Assembly: GCA_002408065.1 (NCBI GenBank)
Contig: DHQI01000106.1
Span: 3,218 to 16,834 of the forward strand
DNA length: 13,617 nt
Reading direction: 5' to 3'
Source: Bacteroidales bacterium UBA5342
Lineage (GTDB): Bacteria; Bacteroidota; Bacteroidia; Bacteroidales; UBA5342
This document shows, one piece after another, positions 1 through 7,275 of this stretch (the stretch's first letter is position 1; each line of letters opens with the position of its first letter). Both the position numbers and the translations under genes were made by a program. The notes below the pieces were generated by a model. That model made no database searches. It was not told the DNA's origin and saw only the letters and a list, made by a program, of their open reading frames with translations.

Positions 1-41
1 TCCCATTGAGAGGTACAGTTGGGCGGGGGTGTTGACTCATT

Positions 42-62
42 TTTCAAATTTCAAATTTCAAA
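42..62. repeat. Triple 7-bp tandem repeat (TTTCAAA) before padR start
   Basis: Three head-to-tail copies of TTTCAAA occupy 42-48, 49-55 and 56-62 and end 4 bases before the ATG at 67. Each unit is AT-rich and contains TTTC/CAAA. The run lies where the leader or core promoter of the padR gene would be, so it could be an operator, a slippage-prone tract, or chance AT-rich repetition. No -7 element matching TAnnTTTG was found in the short upstream sequence available. Confidence 0.6.
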
Positions 63-66
63 AACA

Positions 67-393
67 ATGAACGTTGAAAATTCAAAAGCACAGATGAAGA
101 AAGGGGTGCTGGAGTATTGTATTCTCTCCATCCTTTCGAAAAACTCTTGCTATGCAAGTGATATAATAAAAGAACTAAAAGCGGCTAAAGTAATAGTGGT
201 AGAGGGGACGCTTTATCCTTTGCTAACGCGGCAAAAGAATGCGGGTTTGCTGAGTTACCGCTGGGAAGAATCGGTGCAAGGGCCACCGCGTAAGTATTAT
301 GAACTGACCGATATTGGGCAGCAAGTGCTGGGTGAACTGGAAAAATCGTGGGAAGAACTAGTGGCGTCAGTCGATCAAATACGGAATAAATAA
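67..393 (+). CDS. PadR-family winged-helix transcriptional regulator
   Basis: A 108-residue protein matching the short (subfamily s1) PadR regulators of Bacteroidota. It has the family opening around KAQMKKGVLEYCILSILS (residues 8-24), a winged-helix core with VVEGTLYPLLTRQKNAGLL (about 44-62) and the wing segment GPPRKYYELTDIG (72-84), followed by a short C-terminal helix. PadR proteins repress target promoters and often respond to envelope or small-molecule stress; the ligand here is unknown. The ATG at 67 is preferred over an in-frame TTG at 19 because homologues begin near MNVEN and the extra residues would be low-complexity sequence from the tandem repeat. It lies 19 bases before the PspC gene on the same strand, a pairing common in this phylum, so the two are probably co-transcribed and self-regulated. 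Confidence 0.93.
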   Translation: MNVENSKAQMKKGVLEYCILSILSKNSCYASDIIKELKAAKVIVVEGTLYPLLTRQKNAGLLSYRWEESVQGPPRKYYELTDIGQQVLGELEKSWEELVASVDQIRNK

Positions 394-412
394 TCTTTTA
401 AATATTAGAATC

Positions 413-1849
413 ATGAATAAAACGATAAAGGTAAATTTAGGGGGTTATGTGTTTCAGCTGGACGAAGATGCTTATGAAATAGTGAAGGTTTATTTGCTGC
501 AGCTGGAGCGTAAATTTGAGACTTCGCCAGAGGGGAATGAAATCATTGAAGACATAGAGCGCCGTATTGCCGAACTGCTCTCGCACCGTTTGGTTGATGG
601 TCGTGAGGTGGTGAGTGTAGCTGATGTGAAGGAAATTATTGAAATTATGGGAAGCCCCGATGATTATGGTGATGATGAGACTGGTGGATCGGCTCCTCGC
701 CCGAAATCGCGTGGTAAACTTTACCGTGAGCCTCAGAATGCCGTGCTGGGGGGCGTGGCTTCGGGTATTGCTACGCACTTGAATGTGAGTCCTGCCTGGG
801 TGCGTTTGGGTTTTTTCTTGACATTGTTTGCCTGGACCTTTGGTTTTTGGGCTTACCTGATATTATGGCTTATTTTGCCTCAAAATCCAAGCCCGATAAT
901 GCGTGTGGAACAGGAAGAAAATGCGTTGGCAGATCTGCTGAACCGGGTGTTTTTCTTTTTAGGGAGAGTGCTGAATTTTTTGCTGCGTTTGGTAGCTGTT
1001 ATGGTAGGATTAGTCTTTGTTTTGTCCGGATTTCCGGCTTTGGTGGCTGTTCTGGGGGCTTCTTTTTTTCCAATGTTTAGTTGGTTGGTGATAGGAGACT
1101 GGGGCATTACACCGCAAGAGGTCTTTAGCTTTGCGAGTTTTGCGATGCTGGAAAATAGTTCAGTACTTACCATGGTGCTGATGGCTATTGTGGTGTTAGT
1201 GCCTATGGTGATGCTGACTTATTGGGGAGTACGCCTGATTTTGTGGATCAGAGTGAAGGATAGATGGTTGCATATAACGGCCGGTGCTGTTTGGTTAACG
1301 GCCAGTATATTGGTGGCCATCGTTCTGGCGCCTAATGCACGTGTGTTTGGGGAAAGGGAACGTTCGTATGATCGTGTGGACTTTGCAGCTTCACCTGATA
1401 CCCTGACGCTGATGCTTAATGAAACCATTGATGAAGCGTTGTATCCTGAATCCATTATTCTTCCTGATGCTGATGTGGCTTTCTACTATAATAAAGAGGA
1501 AAAGACTTCTTGCGGTTTAGTAGAGCTGGAATTTAATCAAAATAATAAGGATAGTTTGGCGTATTTCAGGGTGAAAAAGGAAGCATTAGGACCTACGCAT
1601 GGTAAGGCTTATATGAACCTTGGAGATGTGGCTTACGATTTTATTTCTAATGAAAATCATTTGGCAATGGATGAGGGGTATACTTGTTCAAATGGAAAGT
1701 ACCCTTGGATTCCTTCGCATGTAGAAGTGGATGTCTTTGTGCCGGAAAGTACAGTATTGATTATCGATAAACGTTTGAAGGATTTGCCTGGTGCACGTTA
1801 TTCTTTGCATCGCTTGGATAATAAAATCATATACATTGATATGAATTAA
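413..1849 (+). CDS. PspC-domain multi-pass membrane protein
   Basis: A 478-residue envelope protein. Residues 1-85 form a soluble domain (TIKVNLGGYVFQLDEDAYE, then a helical IIEDIERRIAELL segment) that typically precedes PspC in Bacteroidota. Residues about 100-157 are the PspC domain, with KLYREPQNAVLGGVASGIA and a hydrophobic stretch ending LILWLILPQ. Further membrane segments are seen near 185-222, 250-280 and 285-306. Residues 307-478 are polar and probably face the periplasm, with two cysteines (367, 425) that might form a disulfide. PspC in enterobacteria is an inner-membrane partner of the phage-shock response; no PspA or PspB homologue is encoded here, so a stress-sensing role is inferred from family and from the PadR neighbour. 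The ATG at 413 fits the known family N-terminus. A terminator follows at 1874. Confidence 0.92.
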   Translation: MNKTIKVNLGGYVFQLDEDAYEIVKVYLLQLERKFETSPEGNEIIEDIERRIAELLSHRLVDGREVVSVADVKEIIEIMGSPDDYGDDETGGSAPRPKSRGKLYREPQNAVLGGVASGIATHLNVSPAWVRLGFFLTLFAWTFGFWAYLILWLILPQNPSPIMRVEQEENALADLLNRVFFFLGRVLNFLLRLVAVMVGLVFVLSGFPALVAVLGASFFPMFSWLVIGDWGITPQEVFSFASFAMLENSSVLTMVLMAIVVLVPMVMLTYWGVRLILWIRVKDRWLHITAGAVWLTASILVAIVLAPNARVFGERERSYDRVDFAASPDTLTLMLNETIDEALYPESIILPDADVAFYYNKEEKTSCGLVELEFNQNNKDSLAYFRVKKEALGPTHGKAYMNLGDVAYDFISNENHLAMDEGYTCSNGKYPWIPSHVEVDVFVPESTVLIIDKRLKDLPGARYSLHRLDNKIIYIDMN

Positions 1850-1873
1850 GATATAGCATAAATTTGATTGGAT

Positions 1874-1914
1874 AAAAGCCGTTGACTCTTTTGGGGTTAG
1901 CGGCTTTTTCTTTT
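1874..1914 (+). terminator. Rho-independent terminator after the padR-pspC operon
   Basis: AAAAGCCG (1874-1881) pairs with CGGCTTTT (1901-1908), extended inward by a few more pairs with one mismatch, and is followed by a T-rich run. It starts 24 bases after the PspC stop codon. Confidence 0.85.
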
Positions 1915-2060
1915 GGGGAGGTGTATGTGAATGAGGGGGACTGTAATCTGTAGTCAGCTGAATGTTTGGTGATATTCCAGTGTTTTATTGTGTGAGATAA
2001 CTGTATTTTGAACTGTCCTTGTGTGGTTTGAAAGTTTAGGACTGTTCCATTTTGCAACGA
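1915..2060. other. Intergenic spacer without recognised features
   Basis: This stretch between the terminator and the first foldback block holds no convincing ORF, promoter or RNA gene. It contains only short repeated words such as ACTGT. Confidence 0.5.
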
Positions 2061-2352
2061 TTTAAGTCGCCCTTGTAGGGCTCTGGTTTGTGATGCTTTA
2101 AATTCCCGAGGCTGCGCCATCGGGCTGAAATAAGTCGCCACGCTGTGGCTTTTCTATAACACCAGGATGTATGGGAAAGTTGTGAGTGTAGTATTACCAA
2201 TCTCTTCACTGTATCTTTCTTCTGTTAAAAAGAAGATAGAGGTAATGCGCTAAGTGAAGGCCGGAGGCCTGGCTTATCTCAGCCCAAGGTATAGCCTTGG
2301 GTTAGAATTACGTGTCATAAACCAGAGCCCTACAGGGGCGGCTTAATCCGAC
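2061..2352. repeat. Foldback repeat block 1 (REP/BIME-like), left of RAYT
   Basis: A 292 bp composite palindromic element. Its ends are 28-base inverted arms: 2062-2089 (core GTAGGGCTCTGGTTT) and 2319-2346 match at 26 of 28 positions. Inside are nested hairpins: CCCGA...TCGGG at 2105-2124, CCAC/GTGG near 2139-2148, a TCTTTCTTCT stem near the centre, GGCC/GGCC near 2269, and CCCAAGG/CCTTGGG at 2283-2301. It is a direct repeat of the block at 2810-3104, with 86 of 88 identical bases over 2061-2148 versus 2810-2897. Its right edge overlaps the last codons and stop of the transposase gene. The architecture resembles RAYT-mobilised REP/BIME units, but the exact family is not known to me. Confidence 0.88.
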
Positions 2353-2798
2353 CACAAAAAGGTCTCGTCAAAATCCACACCATATTCTTTTAAAAATTGC
2401 AGATACTCTTCCTTAAATGTCAATTTTTTATGGTGTTCCTTTTGGTTTTCAATATAGTTAATGGTTTTGTATAAAAGAGATGGACTAACTGAAAAACCAC
2501 CATAACCTCCCTGCCAATAAAACTTACTATAATGCTTTCCTTTGTTCTTTATCCATCGGCTGCTTTGCTTTTTGATTTCTTCCAGCAGTTTTGAGAAAGC
2601 AATATTTTTAGACAATACGCAAAGAATATGAACGTGATCTTCCACGCCATTAATTTTTATAGGAATAGAATCATTGTCTTTGATAACTGAACCGATGTAT
2701 GACCATAATTCATCCATGTCTTCTTCTAAAATAATTGGAGATGAATATTTCTTGTGAAAAATGATGTGGATGTTAAGTTTTGTTAGTGACTGTCCCAT
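2343..2798 (-). CDS. REP-associated tyrosine transposase (RAYT, IS200-like Y1 HUH)
   Basis: A 151-residue single-domain HUH endonuclease. The metal-binding HUH motif is in VEDHVHIL (His55 and His57), the conserved FYWQGGYGGFSVS segment is at 93-105, and the presumed nucleophile is Tyr115 in INYIENQKEHH (113-123), the usual Y-x3-Q-x2-HH arrangement. Such proteins nick single-stranded DNA at hairpins by a covalent 5'-phosphotyrosine and are thought to spread REP palindromes rather than themselves. The length is normal for the family and no inactivating change is seen, so it may be active. The gene is tightly sandwiched: its stop lies inside foldback block 1 and its ATG is 11 bases from block 2. 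No tnpB-like gene is present, which argues against a classic IS605 element. Any promoter would lie in block 2 or just before it. Confidence 0.93.
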   Translation of the reverse strand: MGQSLTKLNIHIIFHKKYSSPIILEEDMDELWSYIGSVIKDNDSIPIKINGVEDHVHILCVLSKNIAFSKLLEEIKKQSSRWIKNKGKHYSKFYWQGGYGGFSVSPSLLYKTINYIENQKEHHKKLTFKEEYLQFLKEYGVDFDETFLWSD

Positions 2799-2809
2799 TA
2801 TAGTAAAGT

Positions 2810-3104
2810 TTTAAGTCGCCCCTGTAGGGCTCTGGTTTGTGATGCTTTAAATTCCCGAGGCTGCGCCATCGGGCTGAAATAGGTCGCCACGCTGTGGTTT
2901 ATACTATAACACCAAGAAGTATGGGAAGGTTGAGAGAGTGGTGGTATCGATCACTTTACTGTACCTTTCTTCTGTGAAGAAAAGAAGGCCGGAGGTGATA
3001 TACTGAGAGAAGGCTGAAAGCCTGACTTATCTTAGCCCGATGGCGAAGCCTCGGGTGTAAATAGCGTATTAAATACAAGCCCTACAGGGGCGGCTTAATC
3101 CGAC
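2810..3104. repeat. Foldback repeat block 2 (REP/BIME-like), right of RAYT
   Basis: A 295 bp element in the same orientation as the block at 2061-2352. The first 88 bases are nearly identical to block 1; the centre has diverged but keeps stem potential (CCTTTCTTCT with AGAAAAGAAGG near 2982-3008, ATCAC/GTGAT). The left hairpin CCCGA...TCGGG (2854-2873) also pairs long-range with 3034-3055 at 21 of 22 positions, so the whole block can fold as one nested cruciform. Outer arms are 2811-2838 and 3071-3098, the latter having lost the CCAGAG part seen in block 1. It ends in the same edge (GGCTTAATCCGAC) that in block 1 encodes the transposase C-terminus. Confidence 0.88.
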
Positions 3105-3345
3105 GATTAATATGTAATAATGTGAGATTGTAGCCTTTTTTACGTAAAATGATAGTATAATCTTTAAAACCTTGCTTGAAAACTGTCACTTTTAAACACA
3201 TATAGTCCACGAAAAAAAACCATATTAAAATGTCCGATTTTCATAGTGTATGCTGTGAAATTGCTTTGTAATAATCGCAAAAAATAGCGTTTTTATGCAG
3301 TATTTTAAAAAGTCGCTAAGCCCCTATTTAAAAAGCCTTTTGCAC
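3105..3345. other. AT-rich intergenic spacer upstream of gcvP promoter
   Basis: A markedly AT-rich stretch with homopolymer A and T runs and no supportable ORF, tRNA or terminator. It separates the repeat block from the gcvP promoter and may be curved DNA, but nothing specific can be assigned. Confidence 0.5.
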
Positions 3346-3377
3346 TTGTTTTGCTCCGGAAATTTTCAATATTTTTG
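3346..3377 (+). promoter_or_regulatory. Bacteroidota-type promoter for gcvP
   Basis: TATTTTTG (3370-3377) matches the -7 consensus TAnnTTTG exactly. A TTG (3346-3348) lies 21 bases upstream, in the usual range for the -33 element. Transcription would begin a few bases after 3377, giving a leader of roughly 115-120 nt. Confidence 0.6.
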
Positions 3378-3397
3378 TGCTCGGAAAAGATGAATTA

Positions 3398-3433
3398 ACA
3401 ATGGTCGTTTTATGAAAACGTTAGTACCATTGT
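3398..3433 (+). promoter_or_regulatory. Stable hairpin in the gcvP 5' leader
   Basis: ACAATGGT (3398-3405) pairs perfectly with ACCATTGT (3426-3433). Inside, CGTTTT (3406-3411) pairs with AAAACG (3415-3420), leaving a 5-base bulge (3421-3425). It has no following T run, so it is a leader structure rather than an intrinsic terminator. It does not match the conserved core of the glycine riboswitch. A second weak stem, TCCCGA/TCGGGA (3455-3460 with 3483-3488), lies nearer the start codon. Confidence 0.5.
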
Positions 3434-3500
3434 ATCATTTCAAGCGAAGCGAGATCCCGACGCCTCTTGAGATGTAAATGCTTCGGGAGAATCATTGTCT

Positions 3501-6362
3501 ATGAAAACAGATCAGTTTATACTGCGTCATATTGGCCCACGTGAGGAAGAAATAGAGCAGATGCTCAGGGTTTTAAATGTTAATTCCTTAGATGAATTGA
3601 TGCAAGAGGTAATCCCGGACGACATACGCCTTAAGGAGCCAATGAAATTAGGAAAAGCCTTGACGGAACGTCAGTATTTTCGCCGGATTTTGGATTTAGC
3701 TAAGAAAAATAAAGTTTTCAATACTTACATAGGCATGGGGTATTATGATACCGTTACCCCAGCGGTTATTTTACGCAATGTGCTGGAAAATCCATCGTGG
3801 TATACCTCTTATACGCCTTATCAAGCTGAGATTTCGCAAGGTCGTTTGGAAGCCTTATTGAATTTCCAAACGATGGTCATGGATATGACCGGATTGGATC
3901 TGGCAAATGCTTCGTTGCTTGACGAGGCAACGGCAGGTGCTGAGGCTGTGATAATGATGTATAATACCCGTTCGCGTGCTATGGTAAAAGCCGGAGCCAA
4001 TACCATCTTTATTGACGAAAAAATATTTCCGCAAACTCTTGCGGTTATTGAGACGCGTACCGGCACTTTAGGTATCAAGATGGTGACTGGTAAGGTACAG
4101 GATTTTGAATACAGCGAAGAGTTTTTTGGTGGTATCGTTCAATATCCGGATGCCGATGGTAGCGTGGAAGATTATTCCGAGTTTACTGCTTTGATGCATG
4201 AGCACGATTGTAAAGTGGCCGTAGCTACCGATCTTTTGAGTTTGGCTTTGCTGACGCCTCCGGGTGAATGGGGGGCTGATATTGCTTTTGGTACCTCGCA
4301 ACGCTTTGGTGTGCCGATGGGCTATGGTGGTCCTGCAGCCGCTTTTTTTGCCACTAAGAGTGAGAATAAACGCCATATGCCGGGCCGTATCATTGGTGTG
4401 ACGCGCGATGCTCAGGGCAACCGTGCTTTGCGAATGGCTTTGCAAACCCGCGAGCAACACATCAAACGCGAACGGGCTACCTCCAATATTTGTACGGCGC
4501 AGGCTTTATTGGCTATTATGTCTTCGTTTTACGCGGTGTACCACGGTCAAGAAGGCGTGAAAGAGATTGCTAATCGTATCCATGCTATTGCCTCGTTTAT
4601 TGCTACAGAGGTCGAAGTGTTGGGCTATCGTCAGTTGAATGATTCCTTCTTTGATACCATTAAGATAAAATTACCGGATAATGTGCGTTTATCTGATATT
4701 AAACGTTATTCGGTAGAATTGGAAATGAACTTCCGCTATTTTGAGACAGGAGAGGTGGGGATCAGTATCGATGAAACCACTAATATGGACGACATCAACT
4801 GGATACTCGAAGTTTTTGCGAAAGCTAATAATAAAGAGGTGATGGAAGTGACAGATGTTCCTAATATCCGCACCGTAGACGATCAGTATTTGCGTCAATC
4901 ATCGTTTTTGACCAATGATGTTTTCAAGCAATACCGTTCGGAGACAGAGATGGTGCGTTATATTAAACGTTTGGAGCGTAAGGATATTTCACTGACCCAT
5001 TCTATGATTTCACTGGGCTCTTGCACTATGAAGTTGAATGCCGCTACTGAGATGTTGCCTTTGAGCTGGATTCAATTTAACGGTCTTCATCCTTTTGTGC
5101 CTGTAGATCAGGCTGCCGGCTATCACGAAATGTTTAAAGAGTTGCGTCACGACCTGTCTGTCATTACCGGATTTGCAGATGTTAGTTTACAACCTAACTC
5201 AGGAGCGGCCGGTGAATATACCGGATTGATGGTCATACGTGATTATCACCTGAGTCGTGGCGATGAACAGCGTAACATCGTGTTGATTCCGGCATCTGCA
5301 CATGGCACTAATCCTGCATCGGCTGTTATGGCTGGAATGAAAACGGTAGTGGTAGCATGCGACGAGGGCGGTAATATTAGTATGGCCGACCTGAAAGCTA
5401 AAATAGAAAAACACAAGGATGCATTGGCTGCTATCATGATTACATATCCCTCTACTCACGGAGTGTATGAGCCTGCCGTGCACGAGATGTGTGAGATGAT
5501 ACACCATGCCGGGGCACAGGTGTATATGGATGGCGCCAATATGAATGCTCAGGTGGGCTTGACGAATCCGGCCATTATTGGTGCTGACGTTTGTCACTTG
5601 AACCTGCATAAGACTTTTGCTATTCCTCATGGCGGGGGTGGCCCGGGGGTGGGACCTATTGGTGTGGCAGAGCATCTGGTGAAATTCCTACCCAGTCATC
5701 CGGTAGTAGATAATGACCGTCTGGGTAAAACGGTAGCGGCAGCTCCTTATGGTAGTGCCAGCGTATTACCTATTACTTATGGCTACATTAAAATGTTAGG
5801 CGAAGAAGGTCTGACCAAAGCCACCAAAGTAGCGATGTTAAATGCCAATTATTTGGCAGAAAAACTAAAAGATACTTACGGCATCTTATATACAGGTAAT
5901 AATAACCGTGTGGCTCATGAGATGATTCTGGAATGCCGTCATTTAAAAAAGTCGGCCAATATCACTGAGCTGGATATTGCTAAGCGTCTGATGGATTATG
6001 GTTTCCATGCGCCTACCTTGTCCTTTCCTGTTGCAGGTACTTTGATGATAGAGCCTACCGAAAGTGAAAGCTTGCAAGAGCTGGATCGTTTTGTAGAGTC
6101 CCTTCTTTCTATCTTTGATGAAATAAAAGAGGTGGAGAGTGGTCAAGCCGATGCCGAGGATAATCTGCTTAAAAATGCCCCGCATACCGATAAGGTATTG
6201 ATAGGAAATGAGTGGAATCATGCCTACGGACGTGAGCAAGCGGCTTATCCTTTGCCTTGGATTTATGAAAACAAATTTTGGATCCCGGTAGGTCGTGTGG
6301 ACGATGCTTACGGTGACCGTAACCTGGTGTGTAGCTGTAACGCGCTGTTGGATTTGGAATAA
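3501..6362 (+). CDS. gcvP: Glycine dehydrogenase (decarboxylating), P protein
   Basis: A 953-residue single-chain P protein of the glycine cleavage system: it decarboxylates glycine with PLP and passes the aminomethyl group to lipoyl-GcvH. The fused N- and C-terminal halves are both present, as in the homodimeric type. The N half carries YTPYQAEISQGRLEALLNFQ and LLDEATAGAEA; the C half carries SLGSCTMKLNA, QPNSGAAGEYTG and the PLP-lysine motif NLHKTFAIPHGGGGPG (Lys704). The length is normal and no disruption is seen. The ATG at 3501 is chosen because family members begin MKTD-x-F-x-x-RHIGPRE; an in-frame TTG at 3495 would add only two residues. GGGAGA at 3485-3490 is a possible weak ribosome site. 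gcvT and gcvH are not in the window, so the gene appears to be transcribed alone, from the promoter at 3346 to the terminator at 6476. Confidence 0.97.
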   Translation: MKTDQFILRHIGPREEEIEQMLRVLNVNSLDELMQEVIPDDIRLKEPMKLGKALTERQYFRRILDLAKKNKVFNTYIGMGYYDTVTPAVILRNVLENPSWYTSYTPYQAEISQGRLEALLNFQTMVMDMTGLDLANASLLDEATAGAEAVIMMYNTRSRAMVKAGANTIFIDEKIFPQTLAVIETRTGTLGIKMVTGKVQDFEYSEEFFGGIVQYPDADGSVEDYSEFTALMHEHDCKVAVATDLLSLALLTPPGEWGADIAFGTSQRFGVPMGYGGPAAAFFATKSENKRHMPGRIIGVTRDAQGNRALRMALQTREQHIKRERATSNICTAQALLAIMSSFYAVYHGQEGVKEIANRIHAIASFIATEVEVLGYRQLNDSFFDTIKIKLPDNVRLSDIKRYSVELEMNFRYFETGEVGISIDETTNMDDINWILEVFAKANNKEVMEVTDVPNIRTVDDQYLRQSSFLTNDVFKQYRSETEMVRYIKRLERKDISLTHSMISLGSCTMKLNAATEMLPLSWIQFNGLHPFVPVDQAAGYHEMFKELRHDLSVITGFADVSLQPNSGAAGEYTGLMVIRDYHLSRGDEQRNIVLIPASAHGTNPASAVMAGMKTVVVACDEGGNISMADLKAKIEKHKDALAAIMITYPSTHGVYEPAVHEMCEMIHHAGAQVYMDGANMNAQVGLTNPAIIGADVCHLNLHKTFAIPHGGGGPGVGPIGVAEHLVKFLPSHPVVDNDRLGKTVAAAPYGSASVLPITYGYIKMLGEEGLTKATKVAMLNANYLAEKLKDTYGILYTGNNNRVAHEMILECRHLKKSANITELDIAKRLMDYGFHAPTLSFPVAGTLMIEPTESESLQELDRFVESLLSIFDEIKEVESGQADAEDNLLKNAPHTDKVLIGNEWNHAYGREQAAYPLPWIYENKFWIPVGRVDDAYGDRNLVCSCNALLDLE

Positions 6363-6475
6363 TAGCTTGCAGGGTAGCAGGGTTACAAGGTTATAGGGTA
6401 TTGCTGATTATTGCAGGGGGGTGTTTTATTCGTCATTCCAAATTCGTCATTCATTTCACACTCCTCAAGAAAAAG

Positions 6476-6525
6476 ACCGTTTAGAATTTCTCCATTAAAT
6501 AGTGGAAGTTCTAAACGGTTTTCCT
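6476..6525 (+). terminator. Rho-independent terminator after gcvP
   Basis: A 15-bp stem (6476-6490 with 6505-6519, one G-T wobble) built on ACCGTTTAGAA/TTCTAAACGGT encloses a 14-base loop and is followed by a T-rich run. It lies about 113 bases after the gcvP stop codon. The sequence between holds short repeated words (ATTCGTCATTC twice at about 6428-6452) and no ORF. Confidence 0.85.
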
Positions 6526-6619
6526 TTTCTTTGCAAATTCATTTTTAGAGCCAAAGGTTAACAGCTAATGGCCAACAGCTTTTTAAAAAGAGTAATAAAT
6601 TATAACAAACAATAAAACT

Positions 6620-7195
6620 ATGAAGATTAACAGAAACATGCACGTTTCATTATCATACACTTTGCGCTCTGAGAGCCACGAAGGTGCGGTAGTAGAAGCA
6701 ACGCAAGAAGGTGCACCATTAGAGTTTATTTACGGTATGGGCTTGATGTTGCCAAAATTTGAAGAGGCATTATTAGGTCTTGAGAAAGGCGCTGATTTCA
6801 AAATTGAGATTCCTCATATGGAGGGTTACGGACCGTCTTTCGACGATCGTATCGTTGATTTGCCAAAGACTATTTTTCAAAAAGATGGTGAATTCGATGC
6901 CGAAATGGTAGCTGAAGGTAACATCTTACCTATGATGGATAGCAATGGCAATCGTATGGACGGTAAAGTGTTGGAAGTAGGAGAGGACACTGTGAAAATG
7001 GACTTTAACCACCCTATGGCCGGACAAGATTTATTCTTTAGCGGTGCGGTATTGGATGTACGTGAGGCGACTGACGAAGAGTTGGCTCAATTGGCACAGC
7101 AACAGTCCGGAGGTTGTAGTACCTGTGGCGATGGTGGCTGTGATAGTGGTAGCTGTGGTGATGGCTGCGACGATGGCTCGTGTGGCTGCAACTAA
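6620..7195 (+). CDS. SlyD-like FKBP-type peptidyl-prolyl isomerase with Cys-rich tail
   Basis: A 191-residue cytosolic FKBP of the SlyD type. The FKBP fold is split by the insert-in-flap chaperone domain: residues 1-70 (LEFIYGMGLMLPKFEEALLGL at 34-54), the flap insert at about 75-127, then the closing strand NHPMAGQDLFFSGAVLDVRE (130-149). These enzymes isomerise prolyl bonds and bind nascent or exported proteins. The tail (164-191) has seven cysteines (166, 169, 174, 179, 183, 188, 190) among Gly and Asp, and no His; E. coli SlyD has a His- and Cys-rich nickel-binding tail, so metal binding is likely but preference may differ. The gene is monocistronic, between terminators at 6476 and 7216. 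The ATG at 6620 has an A-rich leader without a Shine-Dalgarno sequence, usual for the phylum. Confidence 0.93.
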   Translation: MKINRNMHVSLSYTLRSESHEGAVVEATQEGAPLEFIYGMGLMLPKFEEALLGLEKGADFKIEIPHMEGYGPSFDDRIVDLPKTIFQKDGEFDAEMVAEGNILPMMDSNGNRMDGKVLEVGEDTVKMDFNHPMAGQDLFFSGAVLDVREATDEELAQLAQQQSGGCSTCGDGGCDSGSCGDGCDDGSCGCN

Positions 7196-7215
7196 GTACT
7201 GTTTATTTTAAGCAT

Positions 7216-7254
7216 AAAAAAATCCCGTCTGTTTGTTCAGATGGGATTTTTTTT
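7216..7254. terminator. Bidirectional terminator between slyD-like and GT2 genes
   Basis: A 16-bp stem (7216-7231 with 7238-7253, one wobble) with core ATCCCGTCTG/CAGATGGGAT and a 6-base loop. It has an A tract on the left and a T tract on the right, so it can end transcription in both directions. It lies 20 bases after the SlyD-like stop and 22 bases beyond the convergent GT2 stop. Confidence 0.9.
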
Positions 7255-7275
7255 GTGCTGTAAAATATCTGTTGC

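Noticed and set aside
437..778. Minus-strand open frame opposite the PspC gene
   Set aside because: It lies wholly opposite a strongly supported coding sequence, has no recognisable motif and looks like antisense shadow coding.
1827..2141. Minus-strand open frame spanning the pspC terminator and foldback block 1
   Set aside because: It crosses a terminator hairpin and palindromic repeat DNA and has no family features; better explained by the non-coding repeat.
2061..3104. Classic IS200/IS605 insertion sequence or CRISPR-like array
   Set aside because: There is no tnpB, the flanks are long composite blocks rather than short subterminal hairpins, and two copies around a gene are not a spacer array.
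3398..3433. Intrinsic terminator or attenuator before gcvP
   Set aside because: The hairpin is followed by ATCATTTC rather than a run of T, so termination is not supported.
3378..3500. Glycine riboswitch upstream of gcvP
   Set aside because: The conserved tandem-aptamer core sequences are not visible and the leader is too short for two aptamers.
5199..5675. Long minus-strand open frame opposite gcvP
   Set aside because: It has His/Cys-rich, low-plausibility composition, no start context and sits inside the PLP-binding half of gcvP on the other strand.
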